Assembly (NCBI RefSeq): GCF_965219715.1
Contig: NZ_OZ244785.1
Location: 3,782,001-3,846,000 of the forward strand
Origin: Bacterioplanoides sp965219715
Lineage (GTDB): Bacteria > Pseudomonadota > Gammaproteobacteria > Pseudomonadales > Oceanobacteraceae
Reading direction: 5' to 3'
Length of the DNA: 64,000 bases
In this document: positions 48,665 through 57,126 of the stretch, one piece after another
How positions within the stretch are numbered: the stretch's first letter is position 1
Layout: each line of letters begins with the position of its first letter
Translations under genes and position numbers: made by a program
The notes under the pieces: model-generated
Databases searched by the model: none
What the model was told of the DNA's origin: nothing
What the model saw: only the letters and a program-made list of their open reading frames with translations

Positions 48665-49207
48665 CTATAAGCTCTTGAACTCTGCCCCTAAAATCCCTAC
48701 TGATTCTAAGTTCTGTTTTACTTGATCACTTACGACAATAGCTATGCTAAAGCCCTTAATTCTAAAAATATTGGAGCCTTCACATTTCATAGGATCGACC
48801 ACCATTTTGAAGAAGCCCCGATACTCACCAGCTTTATCAGGACGAACAGGGTCGTTTACCTCGAACTTTTGAAATTCTGATGCCTCTTCATTAATGCACG
48901 CAAGCTCTTTCGGCACAGCCATAATATAGAACTCACTGTCAGTTTTTTTACCAATAATATTTACTTTAGCAAATTCAATATCAGCAACACTAGAAAGAGC
49001 GTCTTTAAATTTCTTACTTACAACACTTACTCCATATGCCTCATTGCACGTGTAATCCATTTCTGAACCATCGCGACAAACTTCAATTTCATACTCTCTT
49101 TCAGGGTCGAGTTTCAGCGCTAACTCCCAGTTATCTGCAAAAGCGATATCTCCCAAGTACCACCTATTGGGAAAGTTAATATCGTCTGTTAGCTCGTAGT
49201 AATTCAA
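48665..49207 (-). CDS. Imm11 (DUF1629) family protein
   Basis: 180 residues. NYYELTDDINFPNRWYLGDI, VSVVSKKFKDALSSV, FYIMAVPKELACINEEASEF, EYRGFFKMVVDP and IFRIKGFSIAIVVSDQVKQNLESVGILGAEF match the Imm11/DUF1629 pattern (RW.LG..., VVS..., CIDxxxS, FRI..., IVSDxxK). These are immunity proteins in polymorphic toxin loci. No toxin gene is present in the array. Confidence 0.8.
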   Translation of the reverse strand: MNYYELTDDINFPNRWYLGDIAFADNWELALKLDPEREYEIEVCRDGSEMDYTCNEAYGVSVVSKKFKDALSSVADIEFAKVNIIGKKTDSEFYIMAVPKELACINEEASEFQKFEVNDPVRPDKAGEYRGFFKMVVDPMKCEGSNIFRIKGFSIAIVVSDQVKQNLESVGILGAEFKSL

Positions 49208-49228
49208 ATTCTCAGATTCCTACCTGAA

Positions 49229-49285
49229 ATGTAACGCCTCCTTAAGCCGCACGCTTTGCGTGTCGGCTTGAAGGATTTGTTATGC
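49229..49285 (-). repeat. attC site of the first cassette
   Basis: ATGTAACGCCTCCTTAAGCCGCACG...CGTGTCGGCTTGAAGGATTTGTTATGC, 57 bp; arms CTTAAGCCG/CGGCTTGAAG pair with one bulge, typical short VCR-like geometry. Confidence 0.9.
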
Positions 49286-49290
49286 GCGAA

Positions 49291-49791
49291 TTATTCTCCG
49301 CTAAGTGTACCTTTAACTACTTCCATTGGGTTGCCGTAGATATCTTTGTATTGAATCTCAAATTCGATGCCCTTCTCGAATTTCAAATATTGGGGTTTTA
49401 GATCTTTACTAGATAGTTTTACAAGATCCCATGATTTTCCTGGCTCTAGTATCGCTCCGGATGGTAAAGAAACATAATCATCCCATTTCTCGACTTCAAG
49501 CCCATAAAAAAGATTTACAAGATAATGAGTTTTCTGTCCATTTTTTTGGAAAACTGCATTAGTTATAAATGCAGGACCTACTCCGGCATTTTTTAGCCTT
49601 ACCCCATAACCGGCATCATATCTCCGTTCCACAATGTATAGTAAAGGCTTTACCTGTGCACGAGCCCGAGTCTCTTCACGCTCCGCTATCGTTTCGGCTC
49701 TTTCATTTTCTCTAACATAACTTACGGACGACAAGACTAATGCAAGAACCGCTACAGCAAGAGTGCTTATTTCAACTATCTGTTTAATCAC
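49291..49791 (-). CDS. first cassette: membrane-anchored hypothetical protein
   Basis: 166 residues. N-terminal TM (ISTLAVAVLALVLSSVSYV), then a charged helix (ENERAETIAEREETRARAQV), and a beta domain with LKNAGVGPAFITNAVF and LEPGKSWDLVKL. This type-II membrane layout with an immunoglobulin-like ectodomain is frequent among environmental cassettes. It is the most recently inserted cassette by position. No family assigned. Confidence 0.7.
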   Translation of the reverse strand: MIKQIVEISTLAVAVLALVLSSVSYVRENERAETIAEREETRARAQVKPLLYIVERRYDAGYGVRLKNAGVGPAFITNAVFQKNGQKTHYLVNLFYGLEVEKWDDYVSLPSGAILEPGKSWDLVKLSSKDLKPQYLKFEKGIEFEIQYKDIYGNPMEVVKGTLSGE

Positions 49792-49799
49792 ATTCTATC

Positions 49800-49830
49800 C
49801 CTTTGCGCATAACAGCTTATTCGTGTGCGT
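49800..49830 (-). other. candidate attI recombination site (first-cassette junction)
   Basis: On the - strand AATAAGCTGTTATGCGCAAAG contains the core GTTATGC (49807-49813), the GTTRRRY box where cassettes join. It lies just outside the first cassette and about 310 nt from the integrase start. The rest of the interval to 50084 contains no convincing gene and would hold the cassette promoter. Confidence 0.6.
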
Positions 49831-50080
49831 GCCTGATATTCTGGCGAGAGTCTTTCGAGACTGGTCGTGTAACTAACTGATTTCATTGAGAAACCTTCCT
49901 TAGCAAGACAACTCCTTTCCAGAAAAGCGTGCGCGCACACTATTTCGGCTACGGGATGTCTACTATCTTGTAAACCACGTCCGTAAGCCACTGATTTCTT
50001 TAGTGTTTAAAATATCACCAGAGGGGAATGCGGGCAAGCACGAAAACGAACTACAGTGTCATGGCTTGAAAATAAGAAAT

Positions 50081-50104
50081 CATACTGTATGTTTAAACAG
50101 TATC
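50081..50104. promoter_or_regulatory. LexA (SOS) box upstream of the integrase gene
   Basis: TACTGTATGTTTAAACAGTA contains CTGT-N8-ACAG exactly (50085-50100) and matches the E. coli SOS consensus at nearly every position. It ends 25 nt before the intI ATG. LexA control of integrases is well documented in Vibrio and class 1 integrons. Confidence 0.93.
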
Positions 50105-50125
50105 TCTTTACATTTGGAGAAGCGT

Positions 50126-51079
50126 ATGGCCAAGAGTAAGTTTTTGACAGAAATCCGCCAGTACATGCGGCTTCACGGCTATAGCATTCGTACAGAGAAC
50201 ACATATGTTTATTGGATTCGCTTTTTCATTCGTTATCATCGGCTTCAGCATCCTTCTGCTATGGGGCCGGAAGAAGTCATCTTGTTTTTGAACTTTCTGG
50301 CAAATCAGCGTGATGTTGCAATCAACACACAGAAGGTTGCTTTGAATGCTTTAGCATTCCTTTATAACAACTATTTGAACCAACCCCTGGGGGAGCTTGG
50401 TTTTAGCTTTGCTACGCGCCCCAGGCACCTACCAATTGTTATATCTTCACAAGAAGTAAATCAGATTCTTAAATGTTGTGAACCGAGGGAGCGGCTGATT
50501 TTCTCCCTGCTGTTTGGATCAGGGTTGAGAATCTCTGAATGTTTACGTCTGCGAATTAAAGACTTTAATTTTGATCAAGGCTCGCTCTCCATATTTGATG
50601 GAAAAGGTGCCAAAGATCGGGTCACGATATTGCCACATAAACTGAAACCCATTATTGAAGAATATTTTCAGCGGGCTTTGTATATTCAGACAGAAGATAA
50701 TAAGCAGGGAATTGGGCCTTCCATGCCCGGAGCGTTAGGACGTAAATATCCCTCAGCATATCGAGAAGCTGCGTGGATGTTTATCTTCCCGTCCAGCAGG
50801 TTGTGTAAACATCCAACAACAGGAGTTTTATGTCGTCATCACCTGGATGTGTCGGTGCCCAGAAAGGCATTAAAACGAGCAGTAAAAAATGCAGGTTTGT
50901 CATCCAAACGGATTTCATGCCATACCTTCAGGCACAGTTTTGCAACTGAATTACTGCGTGCAGGGCGAGACATTCGAACCGTGAGGAATTACTCGGCCAT
51001 AGTGATGTTTCCACCACTCAGATATATGTTAGGCCAGCACTTTGCCGGTACGACCAGCCCGATCGATTTATTAATGTAA
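50126..51079 (+). pseudogene. intI: integron integrase IntI, catalytic C-terminus disrupted by compensating deletions
   Basis: From ATG 50126 (GGAGAAGCGT upstream), 317 residues. N-terminal SAM-like domain (MRLHGYSIRTENTYVYWIRFFIRYH), catalytic Arg in GSGLRISECLRLRIKDF, the integron-specific insert KYPSAYREAAWMFIFPSSRL, and HTFRHSFATELL. After IRTV a base is missing (after 50983), so 50984-51027, which spells QELLGHSDVSTTQIY in the +1 frame, is read as RNYSAIVMFPPLRY. About 8 nt are then missing after TAT (51027), removing the TH of YTHV and restoring frame for LGQHFAGTTSPIDLL. Thus the third catalytic His and the nucleophilic Tyr are out of frame. Two sequencing errors are the alternative. 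Confidence 0.88.
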
Positions 51080-51082
51080 AAA

Positions 51083-51113
51083 CCTCTGAATCAGCCGTAA
51101 GATGATTCAGAGG
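51083..51113. terminator. bidirectional terminator between intI and the CobN-like gene
   Basis: Perfect 11-bp stem CCTCTGAATCA/TGATTCAGAGG with loop GCCGTAAGA, flanked by AAAAA on the left (T-run for the - strand) and CTTTAAT on the right. It separates two convergent genes. Confidence 0.85.
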
Positions 51114-51134
51114 CTTTAATAGGCGGACTAAGGC

Positions 51135-54100
51135 TTACAGCCGTCTGCTACGGACAAAACCAATCAACACAACAAATATCGCAAACACAACCAGGGCAAA
51201 TTGTATCCAGGCTTGCTGTTGGCTAGCTTCAGCATCGTTTTGTTGTTCATCCTGCTTTTGCTGAGTAGCTTGTTCAGTTGGTTGCTGGTTTTGAGGCTCT
51301 TCAGCTTGCTGCTGCGCAGCTGCCAGCTCTTCTGCGGTAACCTCCAGTTCAGCAATACGGGTATATTCCGTTTCTTGCCCTGCGTCCTCATCAACCGGGC
51401 GAGCCAGGTCAATCTGTTGTTTCAGTGCCTGCCATTGCTCGCTGCTCAGGTGTTGTTCCAGCCAACCTAACATCGGGTTATCCGGATCGGTATGACCGCT
51501 GCCCGGTAAACCGTTTTTAGCAACCAGCTCTGCAAATTCACTCGCCAGCTGTTGTACGGTTTGTTGGTCGGCATTCCAGAAATCTTTATGAATCGCCACC
51601 AACATAATAGCCAGCATATTAGCTTTTACATGAACGTTATGGCCTTGCTGTAAAAACTCATCCAGCTTCAGCTGGTGTTTATCATCGATATACACAGCTT
51701 TGACTTCTTCCCAGGCCCAGTCGCCGACTAACGTTGGGTTCGTCACCTGCCAGCCCCACAGGTATTCGAGGAATTCGTTACCCATGGTGCGGGCACCGGC
51801 GTAACCGTGTTCCATCAGGCCTTTCAGCCATTCCGGATTTAAGAAGCGGCCACGTAATTCCTGACGTAAGGCTAACCCTAACGGGCGGGCTTTAAAGTTT
51901 TGTGGGTCGCTGTGATCCAGCACGAAGTTATTCGGTGCTTTGCCGCTAACGGATTCCACTGCCAAGCTTAAACCACCGAGATAATCAAAGGCGTCGTTGT
52001 TATCGATTAAGCCGTATAAATTACTGGAGCGACCGAAGTAGGTGTTTTCTACGTCTTTGAGCAGAGTTTTAAAGGCTTTTTGTGCCGGAGCGCCAAAGTC
52101 TTTTAAACCATAGCTGTGGCCAATACGGCGAATATAGACATCGGCCAGTTCGCTGCGATTTTCCCAGGCACCGGAACGTTCCACCATACGGTTAATACCG
52201 GCACCGTAGCTGCCCGGTGCATCACCAAATACCCGCATGCTGGCGATAATGCCAGCTTTTTTCTCGGCTACGCCATCACGCAATAATACGCGCGCCTGAT
52301 TAACCCAGTGTTTAGCGACCTGGTTAAATTCCAGTGATTCCGAGCCGCCTTTTGCATCCTTGCCTAACAGGCTAAGCGCTTCAGATAAGGCCAGGGTTAA
52401 CGCCGGGTAATCTTTGCGAATGGTATCGGACGAAGCATCCAGTGCCATTAACGTTGCGCGATTTAACAATGACATTTGCTGGCCATATAAATCACGGAAT
52501 AAACCTGAGCTGGTAAATACCATATCGCGACGGCTACGACCTTCGGGCAGTGTCTGACGTTTTAATCCTTTTACCAGGCCTCGGCTGTTCCATACCGGCT
52601 CCAGACCTAACATATCCAGGCCAAAGGCAATCATCACACCTTCATCACGCACGACATCAGAAGCCCATAAAATAATGGCTTCGTTTTTATCGGCCGTTTG
52701 TGGATTATTTTTGCGTGCATCGGCAGCCATTTCTTTACCCAGCTGCCAGGCCAGTTTAGATGGAATTAAACTGGAATCCAGTGCATAGAAGTTACGTCCG
52801 GTTGGCAAACTATCCGGGCTGCGAATCGGGTCGTTACCCTGGCCCGGTGCCACATAACGGCCATTTAAGCCATTAATCAGGGCAGCCATTTCAGCATCCG
52901 GTGATTGTTTTAATAGATCTTTCCAGCCGGATTGTTTTTCTTTTTGCTCAGCAGTTAGTGGTTTGCCATTTTTATCTGAGTGACGACCCAGCATCGACTG
53001 CAGCATCATTTCGACGGCATTGTCGTTCCAGTTTTTGCCGAAGATATGCAGGCCTAACGGCATAAAACGTTCCTGTAAGTCCGTCAGGTAATGGCCCACT
53101 TCGTGAACCAGCATATCGTCGTCAACTTCCTCAAAGCTGATCCCCATTACTGCCAGCTCGGCAGACATGGCTTGTGCCAGTTCATCGCGTAATTCCAGTT
53201 GATCTACTTTCTCGACGATTTGTTGTACCAGGCGTTCGGCAACGGCTTCGTTACCGCTACCGTGGCTGGCTTCAAAACTTTCGATTAACTGACGCAGTTG
53301 CAATAACTCGTCATACAGCGGCGTGCTTTCCAACGGTGGTGTCAGGTGGTCAACCATCACCGCTAAACCACGGCGTTTGGCCTGAATCCCTTCACCCACA
53401 CCATCAACGATATAGGGGTAAACACCCGGAATGTCGGAACCAATAATGCGTGAATAATCGTCTTCACCCAGGCCAACGCTGCGGCGTGGTAAAAACTCAT
53501 AGGTCGAATGGCGGCCTAAATGCACATAAGCATCGGCTTTAAATTTGTTACGCAGGAAGTGATAGAACGCCAGGTACTGGTGAGGTGGTGGGAACGCCAG
53601 GTTTGCGTGTAAAAGCTCTTCGTTAATTTCCCAGCCGCGTGGTGGTTGTGGACCAATAAACACGTTACCAAACTGCAGGCCCGGTAATAACAGCTGATTA
53701 TTAAAGGTCATCACTTTACCGGGAGCGGGGCCCCAGCCACCTAAACCTTCGATACCGGTTTTTTGTAATGCGGTAATTAACTGTGGCGCTTCTTTATCTA
53801 AACAAGCCGGGTATTGGCCGTTATTAATTTGTTCGGCGGTTTCGACGGTACGTACGTAACACACTTCTAACTGCTCGATTAACGCCAATGCACGCTCGCG
53901 GCCTTTGTGATCAACCCCTTCTAACAAGTGATGCATTTCTTCAAAGGTGTGGTGTAACAGGCCATCGGCCAGTTCTGGTTTTTTAGCAACAACGGCGGCT
54001 TTTAATTGCTCGTGTAATAAACCAAACGGGCCATTAATCATCTCGTTGCGAACGGAATCCGGTAACTGATTAAACCAGCTCTGATAATCCACCGGCGCCA

Positions 54101-55643
54101 TGGTTTGGATCTGGTCTGACATATTTTTTAGCGCATTGGCGTCACGGGGCAGGTTAACACCACGTAATTGCATCTGATCGAGCAAGGCTTCCTGGGAGGC
54201 GGGCAGTTCGCCAACGTTATAACCCTGGGCTTTTAACTGATTCAGAATTTGCCATAACGACGCCGGTACATCGAGGTTGTCGGCACCAATATTGTGACGG
54301 CCAGGAGGGTGGTTGTAATACACAATGGCGATACGTTTGTCGGCATTGGCTTTTTGTTGCAGTGTTGCCCAGCGGGATAAACGTGACGTTAACGCATCTA
54401 AGCCATCTTGTTTCGGCTCAATCGCCTGGATACGAATACCGCTGATCTGATCGTTTTTTTGCTCACCGGCACTGGCAATAATTAACGGTTGCGATGCGCC
54501 CTGAAGTTCCGGCATGGCTACCTGGTAATAAACCTTCTCTGCGGCTAAACCGTCGGCCGACAATTGATGCTCCAGCGCGCTGCGGTCACGTAACTTAATC
54601 GCCTTTAACAGTGGCACATTTAATTGCTGTAATAACTCATTGGTACGCTCACGGCCTTCGCCGCCACCAATAACAAAGTCCTGCAGCATAACGATGACGC
54701 TGAGCTGATCTTTGTAGGGCAGCAGTTGTTCAACCGCCTTTACACCGGCTTCACCCCAGTAGGCTAACGATGCGATACATTGCTGACCTTGTTCTTCTAT
54801 CTGTGCACATAACTTTCGTAATAACGCGGCATCTGCCGGGCGGCCGCCACCGGCGTGATCCAGAATGGCTACCAGTGGTTTCTTTTCTGAGGCGGGTTCT
54901 GCTGTTAAAGCGGGCAGTTGATTCTGGATTTTACCGTTAGCAAACCAGCGTAGTCGTGGTTGTGGCGCCGCAGCGTTAGCAAGGGTTTCTGCACCGGTTT
55001 GTTGGAAAACCCAACTGAATAATTCTTTGCTGTTTTCTGCACCACCCGCTTGCCAATAAGCGCGGGCCTGTAACCAATTAGCCTGGGCCGGGTTTTGTTG
55101 TTTGATGTCATTCAGCCAGGTCTCGAAGTTATCGGTGGCGCGTTGTTTACCCAGTTCACGAACCTGTTGTTGGTTGCTGAAGAAGTTTTTCCCAGCCAGT
55201 TCGCTCACTCCAACAAGACGGTGGTCACTGCTGAAAATCAGTAACGGCTTTTGTTGCTTCTTAAATTGTTTAAACAGAGATGATAACTCTGCCACCGCCG
55301 GGCCAAATAAACCGGCACCAATAATCGCCCGGGCGTTTAATATCAGCTGCGCACGTTGTTTGTTGTCTGTTTCATATATCTGACCGTCGGTGCGGGCCTG
55401 AACCGATAATTGTGGATATTGCAGTTTAAATAAACGTGCCGCTTCGGCGACGGTTTCTGCATTACGCTGGGAGGTTAATACCAACAGATAATCCTGACTT
55501 TTAATCGCAGAATTGTCGGCGGTATTGGCCTGGACGAGTCGTGTGCTGCTGAATAACACGGTGCTGATCAGTAATAACAGAACAGCGACCTGTTTTAATA
55601 ACAACATCTGTTTGGAAAGCAACAGCTGTATAGGAGTTAACAT
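51135..55643 (-). CDS. cobN: periplasmic, membrane-anchored CobN/HmuS-like chelatase subunit
   Basis: 1502 residues, longer than biosynthetic CobN (~1275). An N-terminal signal (VAVLLLLISTVLFSSTRLVQA) and a C-terminal Gln/Glu-rich linker followed by one TM helix (WIQFALVVFAIFVVLIGF, then RSRRL) place the body in the periplasm. CobN-family blocks are evident: YYNHPPGRHNIGADNLDVPASL, WGPAPGKVMTFNNQLLLPGLQFGNVFIGPQP, VHLGRHSTYEFLPRRSVGLG, EVGHYLTDLQERFMPLGLHIFG and NRMVERSGAWENR. No CobS/CobT ATPase genes are nearby. A B12 riboswitch precedes it. By analogy with HmuS, it may insert or remove a metal from a tetrapyrrole, perhaps driven by the ExbB-like partner. Confidence 0.92.
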   Translation of the reverse strand: MLTPIQLLLSKQMLLLKQVAVLLLLISTVLFSSTRLVQANTADNSAIKSQDYLLVLTSQRNAETVAEAARLFKLQYPQLSVQARTDGQIYETDNKQRAQLILNARAIIGAGLFGPAVAELSSLFKQFKKQQKPLLIFSSDHRLVGVSELAGKNFFSNQQQVRELGKQRATDNFETWLNDIKQQNPAQANWLQARAYWQAGGAENSKELFSWVFQQTGAETLANAAAPQPRLRWFANGKIQNQLPALTAEPASEKKPLVAILDHAGGGRPADAALLRKLCAQIEEQGQQCIASLAYWGEAGVKAVEQLLPYKDQLSVIVMLQDFVIGGGEGRERTNELLQQLNVPLLKAIKLRDRSALEHQLSADGLAAEKVYYQVAMPELQGASQPLIIASAGEQKNDQISGIRIQAIEPKQDGLDALTSRLSRWATLQQKANADKRIAIVYYNHPPGRHNIGADNLDVPASLWQILNQLKAQGYNVGELPASQEALLDQMQLRGVNLPRDANALKNMSDQIQTMAPVDYQSWFNQLPDSVRNEMINGPFGLLHEQLKAAVVAKKPELADGLLHHTFEEMHHLLEGVDHKGRERALALIEQLEVCYVRTVETAEQINNGQYPACLDKEAPQLITALQKTGIEGLGGWGPAPGKVMTFNNQLLLPGLQFGNVFIGPQPPRGWEINEELLHANLAFPPPHQYLAFYHFLRNKFKADAYVHLGRHSTYEFLPRRSVGLGEDDYSRIIGSDIPGVYPYIVDGVGEGIQAKRRGLAVMVDHLTPPLESTPLYDELLQLRQLIESFEASHGSGNEAVAERLVQQIVEKVDQLELRDELAQAMSAELAVMGISFEEVDDDMLVHEVGHYLTDLQERFMPLGLHIFGKNWNDNAVEMMLQSMLGRHSDKNGKPLTAEQKEKQSGWKDLLKQSPDAEMAALINGLNGRYVAPGQGNDPIRSPDSLPTGRNFYALDSSLIPSKLAWQLGKEMAADARKNNPQTADKNEAIILWASDVVRDEGVMIAFGLDMLGLEPVWNSRGLVKGLKRQTLPEGRSRRDMVFTSSGLFRDLYGQQMSLLNRATLMALDASSDTIRKDYPALTLALSEALSLLGKDAKGGSESLEFNQVAKHWVNQARVLLRDGVAEKKAGIIASMRVFGDAPGSYGAGINRMVERSGAWENRSELADVYIRRIGHSYGLKDFGAPAQKAFKTLLKDVENTYFGRSSNLYGLIDNNDAFDYLGGLSLAVESVSGKAPNNFVLDHSDPQNFKARPLGLALRQELRGRFLNPEWLKGLMEHGYAGARTMGNEFLEYLWGWQVTNPTLVGDWAWEEVKAVYIDDKHQLKLDEFLQQGHNVHVKANMLAIMLVAIHKDFWNADQQTVQQLASEFAELVAKNGLPGSGHTDPDNPMLGWLEQHLSSEQWQALKQQIDLARPVDEDAGQETEYTRIAELEVTAEELAAAQQQAEEPQNQQPTEQATQQKQDEQQNDAEASQQQAWIQFALVVFAIFVVLIGFVRSRRL

Positions 55644-55784
55644 AAGTACCTCAAGTCAGTTGGGCTTGAGGGAGAGAAGTAGTACTGCTTAGATCCACCG
55701 CAACCAAGACGTTGCCGGTATACCGTCCAGTACCGAGTATTCCCGCCCGGTGCATTTATTGGCTCGTGCTTATCATCAGCAGAG

Positions 55785-55940
55785 CAATAAGGGACGTTTG
55801 TGTATCTGGCTTCAGCAGAGAAAAATTCTGCTGTTACAGTTGCGGGTACAGCCCCGGAGTTTCACCGGTGTTCCACAAAGCTTCGAGGGTTCGTTGCCGG
55901 TAAGGTGAGTCTGGATTCAGGGCCGTCTATCGCATGGACG
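55785..55940 (-). promoter_or_regulatory. cobalamin riboswitch controlling the CobN-like gene
   Basis: On the - strand the leader shows GGAACACCGGTGAAACTCCGG, GGCTGTACCCGCAACTGTAA, a short AGCAGA...TCTGCT stem, and the B12 box GAAGCCAGATACACAAACG (55792-55813). These are the conserved pieces of the Rfam cobalamin element in order. The expression platform (GGTACTGGACGGTATACC and neighbours, 55700-55780) lies between it and the ATG at 55643. Cobalamin should lower expression. Confidence 0.88.
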
Positions 55941-56060
55941 CGATAGCCGAGCTTACAGGGACAAAACGGCAGGATAGCCGTTTTGTGCAGCGCAGCTGCC
56001 CAAAGGGCTATGTACACGGATGTACATAGTGATTGTATTCACAGCGTGTCCTGAACCGGA
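55915..56060 (+). repeat. multi-hairpin element B (GGA loops)
   Basis: On the + strand, successive hairpins TATCGC-ATGGAC-GCGATA, AAAACGGC-AGGATA-GCCGTTTT and ATGTACACGGATGTACAT, with ACAGGGAC between, are closed by TTCAGG (55917) and CCTGAA (56049). Each apical loop carries GGA. It is different from element A but of the same style. The rest of 56061-56262 holds only a weak CCCGC/GCGGG hairpin and no gene. Confidence 0.6.
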
Positions 56061-56262
56061 TTGACCTTGCTGAGGCAGAACGAAGCCTGAAGCATTTCGT
56101 CGGCGGTTGTTCTACCCGCCACTGGCATAAATGTCAATTTGACCTGTCGCCAGCCCGCTGGCGCTGCAGTCTCATCAGCAGCTCACTTAAGGCGTAAACC
56201 CGCTTACCCAGCGGGTGTTTTGGTTGGCAGCATTGCGATTGCATACCTTTAACTCCCGCTAG

Positions 56263-56994
56263 TTAACAACAGGTCGAGCTGCCCTGAGTTGAACCACAAG
56301 GGCTTTCCGGGTCTGTGCAGTCTTCGCCTTTACCAAGGTAAGTCTGATCGGAAAGATAGAAGTCAGTGAACGCCGATTCAAAATCATCAGCCACGGATTT
56401 TTCCGCCAGGCCCGTCGCCAATAGCGCTTGTTGCCATTGTTGCACTCGTGGAAAACCATCCAACATATCGAAACAACGATGACGGCGAATAATATCGGCG
56501 CGGTGTAATAACGGTAGCCAGGCAATATCGACGTTGCTTAACTCATCACCGTTAAAGTAACGGCCCTGAGATGTACGACTGGCCAGCGCTTGTTCGGCTT
56601 TGGCAAACGATTTGGCCAGATTGCCCAGGCGCTGATCGAGTGTCGCTTTATCAACGCTGCGCATGGTTGAGCATTGTGCCAGATAGTGTTTACTGGCTTG
56701 ATAGCTCCAGGCGCGATTCAGCGCTTTCTGTTCCGCTGTTAACTTGGGTTGTAGTGCTGCGGTGGTTTCGTCGATGTATTCAATAATCGCATCAGACTCA
56801 AACAATGCCTGATCATTCTCGGTGATTAATACCGGAACCTGTCCGGTCGGCGAGATATCAAGAAACCATTGGGGCTTATCGCTCAGCTTAATGTATTCAA
56901 GGTCGTACGGAATCTGTTTGTCTTCCAGTAAGGCCGTTACCCGTTGTACAAACGGACAAATTTTAAAGCTGACAATTTTGATTTTCTTACTCAT
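56263..56994 (-). CDS. glutathione S-transferase family protein with Cys-rich tail
   Basis: 243 residues. Thioredoxin-like N-terminus: VSFKICPFVQRVTALLEDKQIPYDLEYIKL, SPTGQVPVLI (cis-Pro), FESDAIIEYIDE. Helical C-terminal domain to ~220. CPF in place of the Ser/Tyr indicates an omega-type Cys enzyme (thioltransferase or dehydroascorbate-reductase-like). The tail CTDPESPCGSTQGSSTCC with four cysteines is unusual and suggests metal or thiol binding. It is downstream of the SigZ-like gene on the same strand, which also ends in a Cys cluster. Confidence 0.9.
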   Translation of the reverse strand: MSKKIKIVSFKICPFVQRVTALLEDKQIPYDLEYIKLSDKPQWFLDISPTGQVPVLITENDQALFESDAIIEYIDETTAALQPKLTAEQKALNRAWSYQASKHYLAQCSTMRSVDKATLDQRLGNLAKSFAKAEQALASRTSQGRYFNGDELSNVDIAWLPLLHRADIIRRHRCFDMLDGFPRVQQWQQALLATGLAEKSVADDFESAFTDFYLSDQTYLGKGEDCTDPESPCGSTQGSSTCC

Positions 56995-57126
56995 TAGATG
57001 CTCCTGAATCGTTAACTCAATCAGATTGTGTGATTTCAGTGGTTAAGACGCAGGGGCGGATAAAAAGACGAAAATAATGATGGCGATTAAAAATCGGGAT
57101 TCATTTAGCAAAGAGCCTTCTATTGC

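Larger units (their letters stand above)
39630..51079. mobile_element. sedentary chromosomal integron with about 17 cassettes
   Basis: The integrase gene (50126-51079, +) faces away from an array of mostly small - strand genes. Nearly every intergenic gap contains an attC-like imperfect palindrome beginning TAACGCC and ending TTGTTA on the + strand. That is, 5'-TAACAA...GGCGTTA-3' in the direction of the genes. The first cassette meets attI near 49810. The genes are short, AT-richer than their neighbours and mostly without known families, as expected for integron cassettes. The array ends on the left at about 39.6 kb, next to the CbiZ-nitrilase gene. Confidence 0.93.

Noticed and set aside
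49788..49991. 67-codon - strand frame in the attI region
   Set aside because: It spans the expected attI and promoter region, overlaps the first cassette start by 4 nt, and lacks a ribosome site or any sensible product.
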